Assembly (NCBI GenBank): GCA_049647585.1
Contig: JBARXY010000044.1
Span: 62,001-126,000, forward strand
From: JAGQSZ01 sp049647585
GTDB taxonomy: Bacteria; Actinomycetota; Acidimicrobiia; Acidimicrobiales; Microtrichaceae
Direction of reading: 5' to 3'
Length of the DNA: 64,000 bases
In this document: positions 40,858-52,138 of the stretch, piece by piece
How the letters are laid out: each line of letters begins with the position of its first letter
Numbering within the stretch: position 1 is the stretch's first letter
Made by a program: the position numbers and the translations under genes
Notes under the pieces: model-generated
What the model was told of the DNA's origin: nothing
The model's database searches: none
What the model saw: only the letters and a program-made list of their open reading frames with translations

Positions 40858-42555
40858 ATGTCAGGACCAGGTTTCAAATCTCCCAGACGCGCGGCCGAAG
40901 TCGCCTGGTATGCAGGCGGGATCGTGGCGATCTTCGCCGTGGTGGCGCTATTGAGCCTGGTGATCCGCGGCTCGGACAGCCGGACGGCCGACGATGCCGC
41001 CCGCGATGCGGCGCAGCGAACCTCGTCCAGCGCTGAAGCTCCCGATGCGGCTGACACGCCCGCCGGCCCCTCCGACGACGGGGAAGCTGGTTCGGAGAAA
41101 TCGTCATCGACCACGGTCGATCCGGACAAGCCCGGAGTCGTCCCCACGGACCGGGTCGCCTATCTGACCGCCGACGGCCGGGTCCTGAGCGGTGTCGGTG
41201 CGAGCAACCCGGTCGAGGTTGCCAACGGCGCGGCTATCGGGCCGTCGGGACTCGGTTCGCTTGCCATCGCGCCCACCGGTGACCTGATTGCCTTCGTCCG
41301 ATCCGACGGAGCCCTGGTAACGGTGCCGGTCGAGGGCGGTACCCAGAAGGTGCTGGCGGCCGACGCGTCGAAGATCCGCATAGGCGAGAGACCCTCACTG
41401 TCCTGGAACTCGACTTCCTCGGCAATTGTGTATCGGGCCGTCGGAACCGAAGCAATGGTGGCCGAGCGCCCGGCGGTCAAGCCGCCACTTTCCAGTCTCC
41501 GTTCCTTCAGGGTCCCGCTGCCGACCGGCTACCTGGGCGACGTGGCAAAGATCGTCGACCGTGACGGCAAGAGCATCCAGCGGATCGGTGATCCCTCCAC
41601 CCGATCCGTCGTCGGGTTGACCACGTCATCGATGGACGATTTCCTGCTCCTCGAATCCGACATACCGGGGACCAACAACCCGTACACGCTGGCCACGGGG
41701 TCTTCGAACACCGACGAGATTTCACCGACCGAATTCTCGGCCGATGATCCCGCTTTCTCGCCGGACGGAAGCTTCATCGTCGCCGTCGGACCAGTGGGTA
41801 CGCGCCAGGAACTGGTCCGGGTCTCGACGGTCACGTTCCTCAGAACGGTGCTGACGACCGACGATCAGATCTGTGCGCCCGTCGTGTCGCCGGACGGCAC
41901 AAGGATCGTCTACTCAGCGGGTCCCGCCTGTTCGAAACTGATGCTCATTTCGTCAAAGGGTGGCAAGCCGAAGAACATCTCACCCCCGGCCAGGCCAGGC
42001 ACCCCGACGTTCGAGTTCGGGCGGGTCAGTTGGACCCAGGATGGACATTTCCTGGCCTTCTCGGACTGCCGGATCTCCGGTGGTCCGGTGAAGTGCAACG
42101 GAAAGATCAGTTTCTTCGACCCTGATCGAGGTCTGCTGATCCCGGGGATCGAAGCGACGACCGTTGCAACCGTGACCCGTCCACTCCTGACCGACGTCAA
42201 CGTTCGCCTCGCGTTGCGAGGTCCGATCGAGTATTCGGGATCGTTCCCGGTCGATTCCGAGACCGAGGCCAAGCTGGAGGACTTCGACGGCGGCGCCGGA
42301 CTGGTCGACATAACGCTGGTCGAAGGTGACCAGAAACTGAAGCTCAAGCTGCAGGTGGACGAAGGCAGCCGTTTCGGTGCCGGAACGATGACCATCGTCG
42401 ATCCGGAAAAGGGAATCAACCGGACCTTCACCATCACCGGTTCGGCCTCGCTGCTGGGTGTGAGGATCGCATCGCTGTCCGGAATTTGGATCTCGACCGA
42501 CGATCTGCCGTTCATGTCGGGCGAATTCCGGATCTCTGTGGGTAGGGACACGTGA
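40858..42555 (+). CDS. Membrane-anchored TolB/WD40-like beta-propeller protein
   Basis: 565 residues. A single N-terminal transmembrane segment (VAWYAGGIVAIFAVVALLSLVI) with a basic cytoplasmic end precedes an Ala/Asp/Ser linker and a beta-propeller with TolB-like blades (LAIAPTGDLIAFVRSDGAL, FSPDGSFIVAVGPV, VVSPDGTRIVYSAG, WTQDGHFLAFSDC). The C-terminal 130 residues are a further beta-rich domain. Family not identified. It heads the glgE operon with a 4-nt overlap into glgE; such a gene is not part of the known GlgE pathway. Confidence 0.8.
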   Translation: MSGPGFKSPRRAAEVAWYAGGIVAIFAVVALLSLVIRGSDSRTADDAARDAAQRTSSSAEAPDAADTPAGPSDDGEAGSEKSSSTTVDPDKPGVVPTDRVAYLTADGRVLSGVGASNPVEVANGAAIGPSGLGSLAIAPTGDLIAFVRSDGALVTVPVEGGTQKVLAADASKIRIGERPSLSWNSTSSAIVYRAVGTEAMVAERPAVKPPLSSLRSFRVPLPTGYLGDVAKIVDRDGKSIQRIGDPSTRSVVGLTTSSMDDFLLLESDIPGTNNPYTLATGSSNTDEISPTEFSADDPAFSPDGSFIVAVGPVGTRQELVRVSTVTFLRTVLTTDDQICAPVVSPDGTRIVYSAGPACSKLMLISSKGGKPKNISPPARPGTPTFEFGRVSWTQDGHFLAFSDCRISGGPVKCNGKISFFDPDRGLLIPGIEATTVATVTRPLLTDVNVRLALRGPIEYSGSFPVDSETEAKLEDFDGGAGLVDITLVEGDQKLKLKLQVDEGSRFGAGTMTIVDPEKGINRTFTITGSASLLGVRIASLSGIWISTDDLPFMSGEFRISVGRDT

Positions 42556-44557
42556 TGGGAACCGACCGCGCCCACAAGCTCCGACGAAGTCCATATCGAA
42601 TTCTCATCAGGGAAGTGACCCCGGTGACGCCCTGTGGCTTGGCACCGAAGACCGTCGTCGGTGACCCCACCCCTATCAGTGCTGTCCTGGTCGCCGACGG
42701 TCACGGAGTGCTGGGAGCCCGGATCCGATGGCGGAGCCGCGCGGGGGGTGACCCTCGTCATCATCACTGGATTCGGGAGCCGATGGAGGTCGACGCCTGG
42801 GGACGGGCGAGCGGAATTGTTTCGATCGACGCCCCCGGGGACTACGAGTTCGAGGTTCAGGCCTGGCCCGACAGCTTTGCGACATGGCGGAGAGACCTGC
42901 TGCTCCGCCGAGATGCCGGCGAAGACCTCGGAGTCGAATTTGCCGAGGGCGCCCAGATCCTCTCGAGGCTGCTCAGGTCGATACCAAAGGAATCTCGCCC
43001 GGATGTGAAGGAGGCGATCGCTCTTCTGCGCAGTGAGACCTGCTCCGAGAAGAATCGGGTCGAAGTGTCCCTTGACGAGGGCCTTGCAACGCTGACCTCA
43101 TCCGCCAGCGTCGAGTCCGAGACGACCAATTCGTCCCGATTCCCGCTGAGGGTCGATCGGGAACTGGCTGTTAGGGGATCGTGGTACGAGTTCTTCCCGC
43201 GCTCCGAGGGCGGCTTCCGGTCGGGGGCGAACGCCTATGACCGGCTCGAGGCGATAGCAGGGGCAGGGTTCGATGTCGTCTACCTGCCTCCGATCCATCC
43301 GATCGGTGAAACGCACCGCAAGGGTCGCAACAACGCTACCGAGTCCGAACCTGACGACGTGGGAAGCCCTTGGGCCATCGGGTCACACGACGGGGGACAC
43401 ACCGCGGTGGACCCTGCTCTGGGGGACATCGACGATTTCACCCGTTTCGTTGAGCGCTCAAGGGAACTGGGTCTGGAAGTGGCGTTGGACTACGCACTGC
43501 AGTGCAGCCCCGATCACCCCTGGGTCGAAGAGCATCCCGAGTGGTTCACTCATAGGGTCGACGGCTCGATTCGTTACGCCGAGAATCCGCCGAAGAAGTA
43601 TCAGGACATCTATCCGATCAATTTCTGGCCACAGTCGAGCAGCGACAGGATTGCCCTGTGGGAGGCATGCCGGGAGATCCTGGAGTTCTGGATCTCCAAG
43701 GGCATTTCGGTGTTTCGGGTCGACAATCCCCACACCAAGCCTCTGTCGTTCTGGCAATGGTTGATCGCCGCGGTTCACGCCGAACACCCCGAGATCGTGT
43801 TTCTCTCCGAGGCGTTCACCGACCCGCCGATGATGCACAGCCTGGCCGAGGTCGGTTTCAGCCAGTCCTACACCTACTTCACCTGGCGGCATACGAAGGG
43901 CGAGCTGACCGACTACGGCGAGGAGCTCTCCAGAGGCTATGCAGCAGGGTGGTTCCGCCCGAACCTGTGGCCGAACACGCCTGACATCCTGGTCGGTGCG
44001 TTGAGGGATGGGTCCAAGCGTGTCTTTGCCCAGCGGGCGCTTCTGGCAGCGACCCTCGCTCCGAGCTGGGGGATGTATTCGGGTTACGAACTGGGCGAGA
44101 ACGATCCGTTTCCCGGCAAGGACGAATACCACTACTCCGAGAAGTACGAGACCTACAGCCGCAATCATGACGACCCTGAATCGTTGCTGCCATTCATTGC
44201 GACGCTGAACCAGTTCCGCCGGACGCACCCCGCCACATGGAGGATCGGTTCACTCCACTTCCATTACGCCGACAACGATGACGTGATCGCCTATAGCTAT
44301 GCCCGGACGCTGGCGAACGGTACGACGGACCGGGTTCTGGTCGTCGTGAACCTGAGACCCGACGAAATGCGCGAGGCAACGGTGAGCCTGGACAGATCCG
44401 CGTTGCTTCTCGAAGGCGTGGATAGTTTCACCGTCATAGACGCATTGACCGACGAATCATGGATCTGGAGCGCCATGGGCAACTACGTCCGTCTCGACCC
44501 GAATGAACGGGTCGGGCACTTGTTCAAGATCACCACCGACGCCGATAGCCTGCGGGG

Positions 44558-44561
<4 letters not shown>
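42555..44561 (+). CDS. glgE: Alpha-1,4-glucan:maltose-1-phosphate maltosyltransferase
   Basis: GH13_3 enzyme that extends alpha-glucans with maltose from maltose-1-phosphate. 668 residues. Seen: the N-terminal GlgE domains, DVVYLPPIHPIGETHRKGRNN, the phosphate-binding KYQDIYPINF, the nucleophile Asp390 in FRVDNPHTKP, and the acid/base Glu in FLSEAFTDPP. ATG 42555 overlaps the previous stop (TGATG); GTG 42552 is an alternative. treS begins 4 nt before its end, so the genes are coupled. Confidence 0.96.
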
Positions 44562-46243
<1,682 letters not shown>

Positions 46244-47655
46244 CCACCGCCATCGACCCCCAGACCTTTTCCCGAGAGCTCGAAGCGCTGTTGCCGCCGT
46301 TCCTGGCAGGCCAGCGCTGGTACGCCGCTGTAGACGATCCGGTGCTGCAGATCCGTCGCATCGACACGCTCCAGGACGGTTGGCCGACGCTGCTGTGGCT
46401 GCTCGTCGAGGTTCGCGGGTCCCGCGGACGCGCAGAGCCGACCTGGTACCAGGTTCCACTCGGAGCGGTGCCGGACTCCCCGGACCATCTCCCCGAATCG
46501 GCGCAACTCGGCCGCCTGGAGACACCCCGTGGGGACGCGTTCCTTTTCGACGCTCTGGCCGACGAGACGCTCGCCCTGACTTTCGCCAACATGGTCGCTC
46601 CCGACCTTCACCCCAACGTCGCAAGGCTTCAGGGCGGCGAGCAGTCCAACACGTCAGTGGTGCTGGATGAGCACTACATCATGAAGGTGTTCCGTCGGGT
46701 TCAACCGGGGGCCAACCCCGATGTGGAGGTCACCGAAGCCCTGGGTCGGGTCGGCTTCGGCGGAGTGCCCGTCCCGGTGGCTGTGTGGCGTCGGAACAGA
46801 ACCGACCTGGCTGTGGTGCGCCGTTATGAACGCACCAGGGGAGAGGGTTTCGAACTGGCGAGCGCCTCATTGAGAGAGATGCTCAACCGCAAGCGTCCAC
46901 CGCGCGAATGCAAGCTGGATTTCGCGAAGGATGCACACCTGTTGGGGGTCAACATCGCCCAACTTCACGTGGCGCTCGCCGAGGCATTCGGATCCGAACC
47001 CGCCCGCGGGGATGACTGGGCACGGGACATGTCGGCCCAATTGCACCGTGTAGCCGATGGACGACTCGACACCGCCAGGATCGAGGCCGTCTATGACCGT
47101 ATGCGCACCGCCGAAGACCTTGGTTCAGCCATCCGGATCCATGGGGACCTTCATCTGGCACAGGTCCTACGACTCCAGCGCAGTTGGATAGTTCTCGACT
47201 TCGAAGGTGAGCCTGCACGTCCCGTCGAAGAGCGCCGACACGCCTCGTCCCCCCTGCGGGACGTGGCCGGAATGACCCGTTCGTTCCAGTACGTGGCTGC
47301 CATGACGCTGCGAGAGATCGGCGGCGAGGACTCCGAGTACCGGGTTCTCGCCGATGCGTGGACAGTCCGCAACGTCAACACGTTCCTCGCCGGCTACGCC
47401 GAGGTCGACCAAGCACACAGGCTTCTGCCGCAGCGACGATCGAGCCGCGACGCACTTCTGAGCGTCTTCGAGCTCGACAAGGCCGTCTACGAGGTCGCAT
47501 ACGAGCTTGCCCACCGCCCCGACCTGGCGGAGCTTCCCATCCGCGCCGTTGAAAGGCTTCTCGACGGCGAGGTGGAACTACCTCGTTCCGCTCCGGCCGA
47601 TTCGTGAGTCGGATCCGGTGAAATTGCGAGATCCCGGTGACGACATGCGAGGGGC

Positions 47656-47724
47656 TGAACAGGTGATGGTGATTCTTGGCCTTGAACAGGTCACGGTGAA
47701 CAGGTGACGGTGAACAGGTGACCG
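47656..47724. repeat. TGAACAGGTGACGG tandem copies
   Basis: Near-copies of tgaacaggtgacgg begin at 47656, 47683, 47697 and 47711; the last two are adjacent 14-bp units. The repeat covers the rhomboid gene start (GTG 47718). Confidence 0.75.
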
Positions 47725-48587
47725 AAGTATCCGAGGCGTGTTACCGGCACCCCGACCGCTTTGCTGCAGTCACTTGCCAGCGCTGCTCACGGCCAATCTG
47801 TACAGGCTGCATGACCCAGGCGGCCGTGGGGTTCCAGTGCCCGAGTTGTGTCGGTGCCAATCCGCAGCAGGTCATAAGCCGTGCCCAGCTGTTCCGAGGT
47901 CACGGTGAAGTGGTTGCGGGCAAGGTAATCATCGCCCTGAACGCGGTGATGTTCCTGGTTACGGCCGTTACAGGTGGAAGTGCCACCAGCCCCAGTGGGT
48001 CGATTTACGAGAGGTTCGTACTGTTCGGACCCTTCGTCGTGCAGGGCGAGTGGTGGCGACTGGTAACCGGCGGGTTCATGCACTCGAGCGTGATCCATAT
48101 CGGCTCCAACATGTTGCTCCTGTGGTTCCTTGCCCAAGAGATGGAGCCGGTGCTCGGAAAATTCCGGTTCTCACTGCTCTACGCGGCCTCGCTGATGGGA
48201 GGCTCACTCGGAGTCATGGTCATGTCTCCCGTGTCACCGACGCTGGGGGCATCGGGAGCGGTGTTCGGGCTGATGGGCGGACTCATAGTCCTTCAACTGC
48301 GAGCCCGTCACAATCCGTGGAACTCGGGAATTGGCGGCCTGGTGTTGCTCAACCTCCTGTTGACCTTCGCAATCCCGGGAATATCGATCGGTGGACACAT
48401 TGGAGGACTTCTCGCCGGAGCTGGTGCAGGCGCATTGATCCAACCGCTCAGCTGGTCACAGAAAGATGCTCCCCAGAGAAACGCTGCAGTGATTGCCCTC
48501 ACTGTTGGTCTTGCGATTCTGAGCGTCGTAGCGGCCGATTATTTTGTTCGATCAGCAATAAACGCCCACTTCGGAATACCAGGATGA
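47718..48587 (+). CDS. Rhomboid-family intramembrane serine protease with zinc-finger N terminus
   Basis: 289 residues. An N-terminal B-box-like zinc finger (CYRHPDRFAAVTCQRCSRPICTGC...CPSC) precedes a six- or seven-helix rhomboid domain. Catalytic Ser179 in GASGAVFG and His227 in GGHIGG form the dyad. Signature WWRLVTGGFMHSSVIHIGSNM is present. Cleaves proteins within the membrane; substrate unknown. The stop overlaps the next start by ATGA. In mycobacteria a rhomboid gene (Rv1337) lies near cysM; here it is far away. Confidence 0.95.
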   Translation: MTEVSEACYRHPDRFAAVTCQRCSRPICTGCMTQAAVGFQCPSCVGANPQQVISRAQLFRGHGEVVAGKVIIALNAVMFLVTAVTGGSATSPSGSIYERFVLFGPFVVQGEWWRLVTGGFMHSSVIHIGSNMLLLWFLAQEMEPVLGKFRFSLLYAASLMGGSLGVMVMSPVSPTLGASGAVFGLMGGLIVLQLRARHNPWNSGIGGLVLLNLLLTFAIPGISIGGHIGGLLAGAGAGALIQPLSWSQKDAPQRNAAVIALTVGLAILSVVAADYFVRSAINAHFGIPG

Positions 48588-49483
48588 GCCCCCAAAGGGC
48601 CGTCGAGCCCGGCAACATCCTCCGAGACACCGTTCCCTCGCCGGTCGATGGAATCGAACATCGCTATTCGGCGTTCATTCCCGAGGCTTGGCGCATCATG
48701 TACGCCTTCGGTGGGGCGACCATGGCAGTCGCGCTGCGAGTGGCCGAAGCCGCCTTGGCACGTCCGGAGCTGAGTCTGATCTGCTCCGATGCGACGTTCT
48801 GCAAGGCGATCCCCGTCGGACACGTCGCGGCCGACGCCGAAATAGTCAGGCAGGGCCGCACCGGTGCCCAGGTGCTTGTCAGATTGTGGGCGCTGGATCC
48901 GACTGATCCCGACCCACGGTCTAAACCGCAGAGCGACTTGATGGTCCTGTGTGTTTTCGGTGAGGTCGGCGAAAGCGAGTTCAATTTTGTAGGTGCGGTC
49001 GCTCCTGCGGTTCCCGACCCCCTCGAATGCCGACTTTCGGCTCCGATCGAGGGCGACTCGCCGTTCGCGGGAATTCCCTACCACCAACAGACCGAGTTCC
49101 GTTTTGCCGACGAGCGGGCGTGGCTTGCAGGTGGACCAAAGTCCGACCCAGAGGCGCTTTCATGGTTCCGCTTCAAGAAATCCCCCGTCCGTGCTGACGG
49201 GACCTGGGAGCCTGCGACGATCGCCCTACCCGGTGACATTCTCGGAACTGCTGTACACGCAGGCGCCGGCGGCGATGTTGCTCCGTTCCTGGTAATCAGC
49301 CTGCAGTTGGGTCTGCAGATAGTCGGAGAGATGCGGGGTGACTGGATTCTCCAACACACCCGTTCCCAGATCGCCGCAGGTGGTTATGCATCGGGAACAG
49401 CCGAGTTGTATGACCAGGACCGGAATCTGGTCGCAATCGCCACCCAATGCGCCAAGCTGCGGACAATCCCGACGGGCTTCTAG
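48584..49483 (+). CDS. Acyl-CoA thioesterase-like protein (double hotdog)
   Basis: 299 residues from ATG 48584, which overlaps the rhomboid stop by ATGA. The order fits a tandem hotdog thioesterase (TesB/4HBT_3 type): RYSAFIPEAWRIMYAFGGATMAVALRVAEA, LSLICSDATFCKAIPVGHVAADAEIVRQGRTGAQVLVRL, then FLVISLQLGLQIVGEMRGDWILQHTRSQIAAGGYASGTAELYDQDRNLVAIATQ. The C-terminal DRNLVAIATQ is typical of the family. The substrate is unknown. Confidence 0.85.
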   Translation: MSPQRAVEPGNILRDTVPSPVDGIEHRYSAFIPEAWRIMYAFGGATMAVALRVAEAALARPELSLICSDATFCKAIPVGHVAADAEIVRQGRTGAQVLVRLWALDPTDPDPRSKPQSDLMVLCVFGEVGESEFNFVGAVAPAVPDPLECRLSAPIEGDSPFAGIPYHQQTEFRFADERAWLAGGPKSDPEALSWFRFKKSPVRADGTWEPATIALPGDILGTAVHAGAGGDVAPFLVISLQLGLQIVGEMRGDWILQHTRSQIAAGGYASGTAELYDQDRNLVAIATQCAKLRTIPTGF

Positions 49484-49539
49484 CCACGATCGGTGACTCC
49501 GGGTGCATCGCTGTCCAGCCCGGTCGACAGCGCCCCAGG

Positions 49540-50343
49540 TCAGGGTCGGTTCGGCGACGACAATGGAGTGGGTCGATAGACACTCACATGACTGGTGCCC
49601 AGTTCGGAATAGCCGGTCTTCGCCCAGTCGGCGTGGCGTTCGGCCAGTTCCAGATCAGCATCCAGTGCCCACGTGTCGATCTCGGCCGGGGAAGCCACCC
49701 GGATGTGCCAGGGCCGCAACCTCAGAGGCTGAGCATCGCGCATCTCGATGTGCTGACCCCAGACCATCCCGGTTGCCGGATCCATCTCCGTGGCGATCAG
49801 GGTGACGCCGTCAGCGGTCACGCTCCGGAGTTCGAGATTTCGTTCTGGGCCGGCCGATCCGTCCCGTGGCGCCGGTATGAAGGCCTCGACGATCAGGGAC
49901 CCGCCAAGTTTCAGATGCTGTCGTGCAGCCACGAATGCCCTGGCCTGAGCCTCCTCGTCCGCAAGGTTGAAGATCAGGTTGAACGCTGCAACCACCGCGT
50001 CGAACTCGCCGTCGGGCCACTCGGTCGGGTCGCCCACATCTCCGTTCACGCCGACAGGCGGGGTGACCCCAGCGGCGCGGGATTTCTCTGCCAAGTGCGC
50101 GAGCATCTCCGGTGAGGTGTCCATTCCGACTACCTCGTGGCCCCGTTCGGCGAGCGGAAGCGCGAGCCTCCCGGTACCCACCCCCAGTTCGAGTATGCGC
50201 CCACCTTGGCCTGCAATGGCCGAGATGCGATCGACCGCCGACTGCGTATTGTCGTCTGCCGGATACCAGAGGTCGTAGACGTCGGCGAAACTGCGGCCGT
50301 AAGTGCCGGAATCGAAGCCGTCTTCAGCGCGTGGTTTTTCCAT
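49540..50343 (-). CDS. Class I SAM-dependent methyltransferase
   Basis: 267 residues. SAM motif I RILELGVGTGRLALPLA, motif II MDTSPEMLAHL, motif for the acidic residue in DGEFDAVVAAFN, and LKLGGSLIVEAFIP post-motif region. Substrate not inferred. The 3' end is convergent with the thioesterase-like gene. The start is ATG 50343, divergent from the membrane protein gene that begins 52 bp away. Confidence 0.9.
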   Translation of the reverse strand: MEKPRAEDGFDSGTYGRSFADVYDLWYPADDNTQSAVDRISAIAGQGGRILELGVGTGRLALPLAERGHEVVGMDTSPEMLAHLAEKSRAAGVTPPVGVNGDVGDPTEWPDGEFDAVVAAFNLIFNLADEEAQARAFVAARQHLKLGGSLIVEAFIPAPRDGSAGPERNLELRSVTADGVTLIATEMDPATGMVWGQHIEMRDAQPLRLRPWHIRVASPAEIDTWALDADLELAERHADWAKTGYSELGTSHVSVYRPTPLSSPNRP

Positions 50344-50394
50344 GAGGCGCAGTTTGCCAACTCGGAGCCGGTAGCTTCGCCATCTGTGGAACGT

Positions 50395-51318
50395 ATGGGA
50401 GCGGGTTACGCGACGGCGAGAGGAGACCAGCGGAGTCGATCCGACGATTCCGGACGCCTCCGAATCCAGGCGCTGGACAACCCCCTGCTTCCACTGCGCC
50501 CAACGACCGTGAACGAAGCCCTGGACCTGGGGTTTCAGCTTCTCAGGTCACGGGTCGGCCTGCTCGTGGGCCTGGTGGCGACGTTCTACCTGCCGATCCA
50601 GATCCTTGATCTGACTCTCCGCCTGACTGTGGCAACCCAGGCCGAAAGGGCCAATTCGGCCGCCGTCGTGTTCGGGGTTGCCGGAGTGGGTGAGTGGTCG
50701 GGTTGGATGTTCCTGCCGTTCGGGCTCCAACGCGTGGCGCTATCCATGTTGGGAGTTTCCTGTGGATTCCTTGCAATGGCAATGATCCGCGGGGAGACGC
50801 CGAGTTATCGAACAGTTCTGGCATTTACCCTGAAGCGCTGTTGGATGGCGGTTGTCATCGTGGTGGCAGTGGCCGCACTCATGGTGTTCGGTACCTTCCT
50901 GGCGATGTTGGGGGCTGTGCTGTTCGGGAGCTGGACCTTCGTGGCTTCCGTCATCGCGGGTGCAGAACAGCGAGGGCCGTTGTCGTCGGTCGGGCGTAGC
51001 ATTTCGCTGTCGCGGGCCAATGGCGGTCAATCGCTGATGATGTTCGTCGGGATAATCGTCGTGACGGTGTTGGTGCGAACGATCACGTACGCAGGGCCGG
51101 CCCTGCTGCTGACCTACCTGGGTATGCCCGAGGGTCTGCAATTGCTGGTGGGGCAGCTTTCGGCGTTGCTGTTGTTGATCGCACCGTTACTCACAGCCTG
51201 TCTCGCAACCACCTCGTACCTGTCGATGAGGACTAGGTCCGAAGGGCTCGACCTGCAGCTGCGAATGGGTAACGCCGTCGGCGCTCGCAACGTCGGAGCT
51301 GTCGATGTCGGCCCATAG
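50395..51318 (+). CDS. Multi-pass membrane protein heading the MoxR/DUF58 block
   Basis: 307 residues from ATG 50395. Five or six hydrophobic segments (for example LLVGLVATFYLPIQILDLTL, VVIVVAVAALMVFGTFLAMLGAVLF, LMMFVGIIVVTVLVRTITYA). The central FVASVIAGAEQRGPLSSVGRSISLSR recalls glycerophosphodiester phosphodiesterase membrane-domain families. Its position is that of M. tuberculosis Rv3689. The following DUF4129 gene overlaps by 14 nt. Function unknown. Confidence 0.85.
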   Translation: MGAGYATARGDQRSRSDDSGRLRIQALDNPLLPLRPTTVNEALDLGFQLLRSRVGLLVGLVATFYLPIQILDLTLRLTVATQAERANSAAVVFGVAGVGEWSGWMFLPFGLQRVALSMLGVSCGFLAMAMIRGETPSYRTVLAFTLKRCWMAVVIVVAVAALMVFGTFLAMLGAVLFGSWTFVASVIAGAEQRGPLSSVGRSISLSRANGGQSLMMFVGIIVVTVLVRTITYAGPALLLTYLGMPEGLQLLVGQLSALLLLIAPLLTACLATTSYLSMRTRSEGLDLQLRMGNAVGARNVGAVDVGP

Positions 51319-52138
51319 CTTGCTGGGCCAGAGCCGGCGAGGTCGAAGCCTGCGGGGTCGGAGCCGGCGAGGTCGGAGCACCCGGCCGATTCTGCTGACG
51401 GTGTTTCTAGGGCTCGTGCTGGCGGTTGTAGCCGCTCCAATTCTCAACGTCGACCCGGCAGGTGCCACCGGTGCGCAGGAGCCGAAGCCCGATCCGCAGG
51501 CGCAGCTACCCGGGGAGACTGACTCGCCGGGTCAGATACGTGACGAAACCAGGCAGATTCTCGAGGGCAGCGAGTTCTCTTATGAGAAGGGATATTTGGA
51601 GAGGTTCCTCGACTGGTTGGATCGACAGTTTGGTGGCAGTTCCGGTACCAGCGTGCAGGGAGGCGAGGCGGGCGCTTTCGGCGGCGGTATCGGAACAGTC
51701 GTGGCCTGGGTGATTCTCGCCATTGCGGCTGCAGCCCTGGTCTTCGTCGCGGTCCGCTACTTCAAACGCCGAACCCCCAAGGTCGCCAAGAAGAGCGAGG
51801 CACCGATCACCGCTGTGGAACACGGTCGAAGTGCTCGTGAATGGAACACCGATGCAGAAAGGTTCGAAGCTGCGGGGGAGTGGAAACAAGCGATGCGTGC
51901 CCGCTACCGGCTGCTGGTCAGAGAGCTGATTGATCGGGGCGAGCTACCCGACGTTGTTGGTCGCACGACTCGGGAACTCCGTGTGGAGATCGAGAGGAGC
52001 GCCCCAGCGGCTGCGGGCAGCTTCGATGCCGCATCGACCCTGTTCGAACTGCCCTGGTACGCGGCCGAGGAGACCGGCCCGGACGAAAATCGACAGTTCC
52101 GGATGCTCGCAGCCAAGATTCTGGAGACGACTCGATGA
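51305..52138 (+). CDS. DUF4129-domain membrane protein
   Basis: 277 residues. An RRGRS-type repeat N terminus, a hydrophobic segment (PILLTVFLGLVLAVVAAPIL), a linker, a second membrane segment (VVAWVILAIAAAALVFVAVRYF), then a C-terminal DUF4129 domain: AERFEAAGEWKQAMRARYRLLVRELIDRGELPDVVGRTTRELR. These domains accompany MoxR/DUF58 modules; DUF4129 may be a solute- or protein-processing partner. It overlaps both neighbours (14 nt before, 4 nt after). Position corresponds to Rv3690. Confidence 0.9.
   Translation: MSAHSLLGQSRRGRSLRGRSRRGRSTRPILLTVFLGLVLAVVAAPILNVDPAGATGAQEPKPDPQAQLPGETDSPGQIRDETRQILEGSEFSYEKGYLERFLDWLDRQFGGSSGTSVQGGEAGAFGGGIGTVVAWVILAIAAAALVFVAVRYFKRRTPKVAKKSEAPITAVEHGRSAREWNTDAERFEAAGEWKQAMRARYRLLVRELIDRGELPDVVGRTTRELRVEIERSAPAAAGSFDAASTLFELPWYAAEETGPDENRQFRMLAAKILETTR
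51332..51376 (+). repeat. 15-bp repeat, three copies, encoding RRGRS
   Basis: Copies at 51332-51346, 51347-51361 and 51362-51376 (agccggcgaggtcg(a/g)-type) encode RRGRS/LRGRS repeats in the DUF4129 protein N terminus. Confidence 0.75.

Noticed and set aside
47718..48587. Rhomboid gene as the relocated partner of the cysM block
   Set aside because: It is 46 kb away and coupled to a thioesterase gene; the mycobacterial neighbourhood is not reproduced, so no link is claimed.
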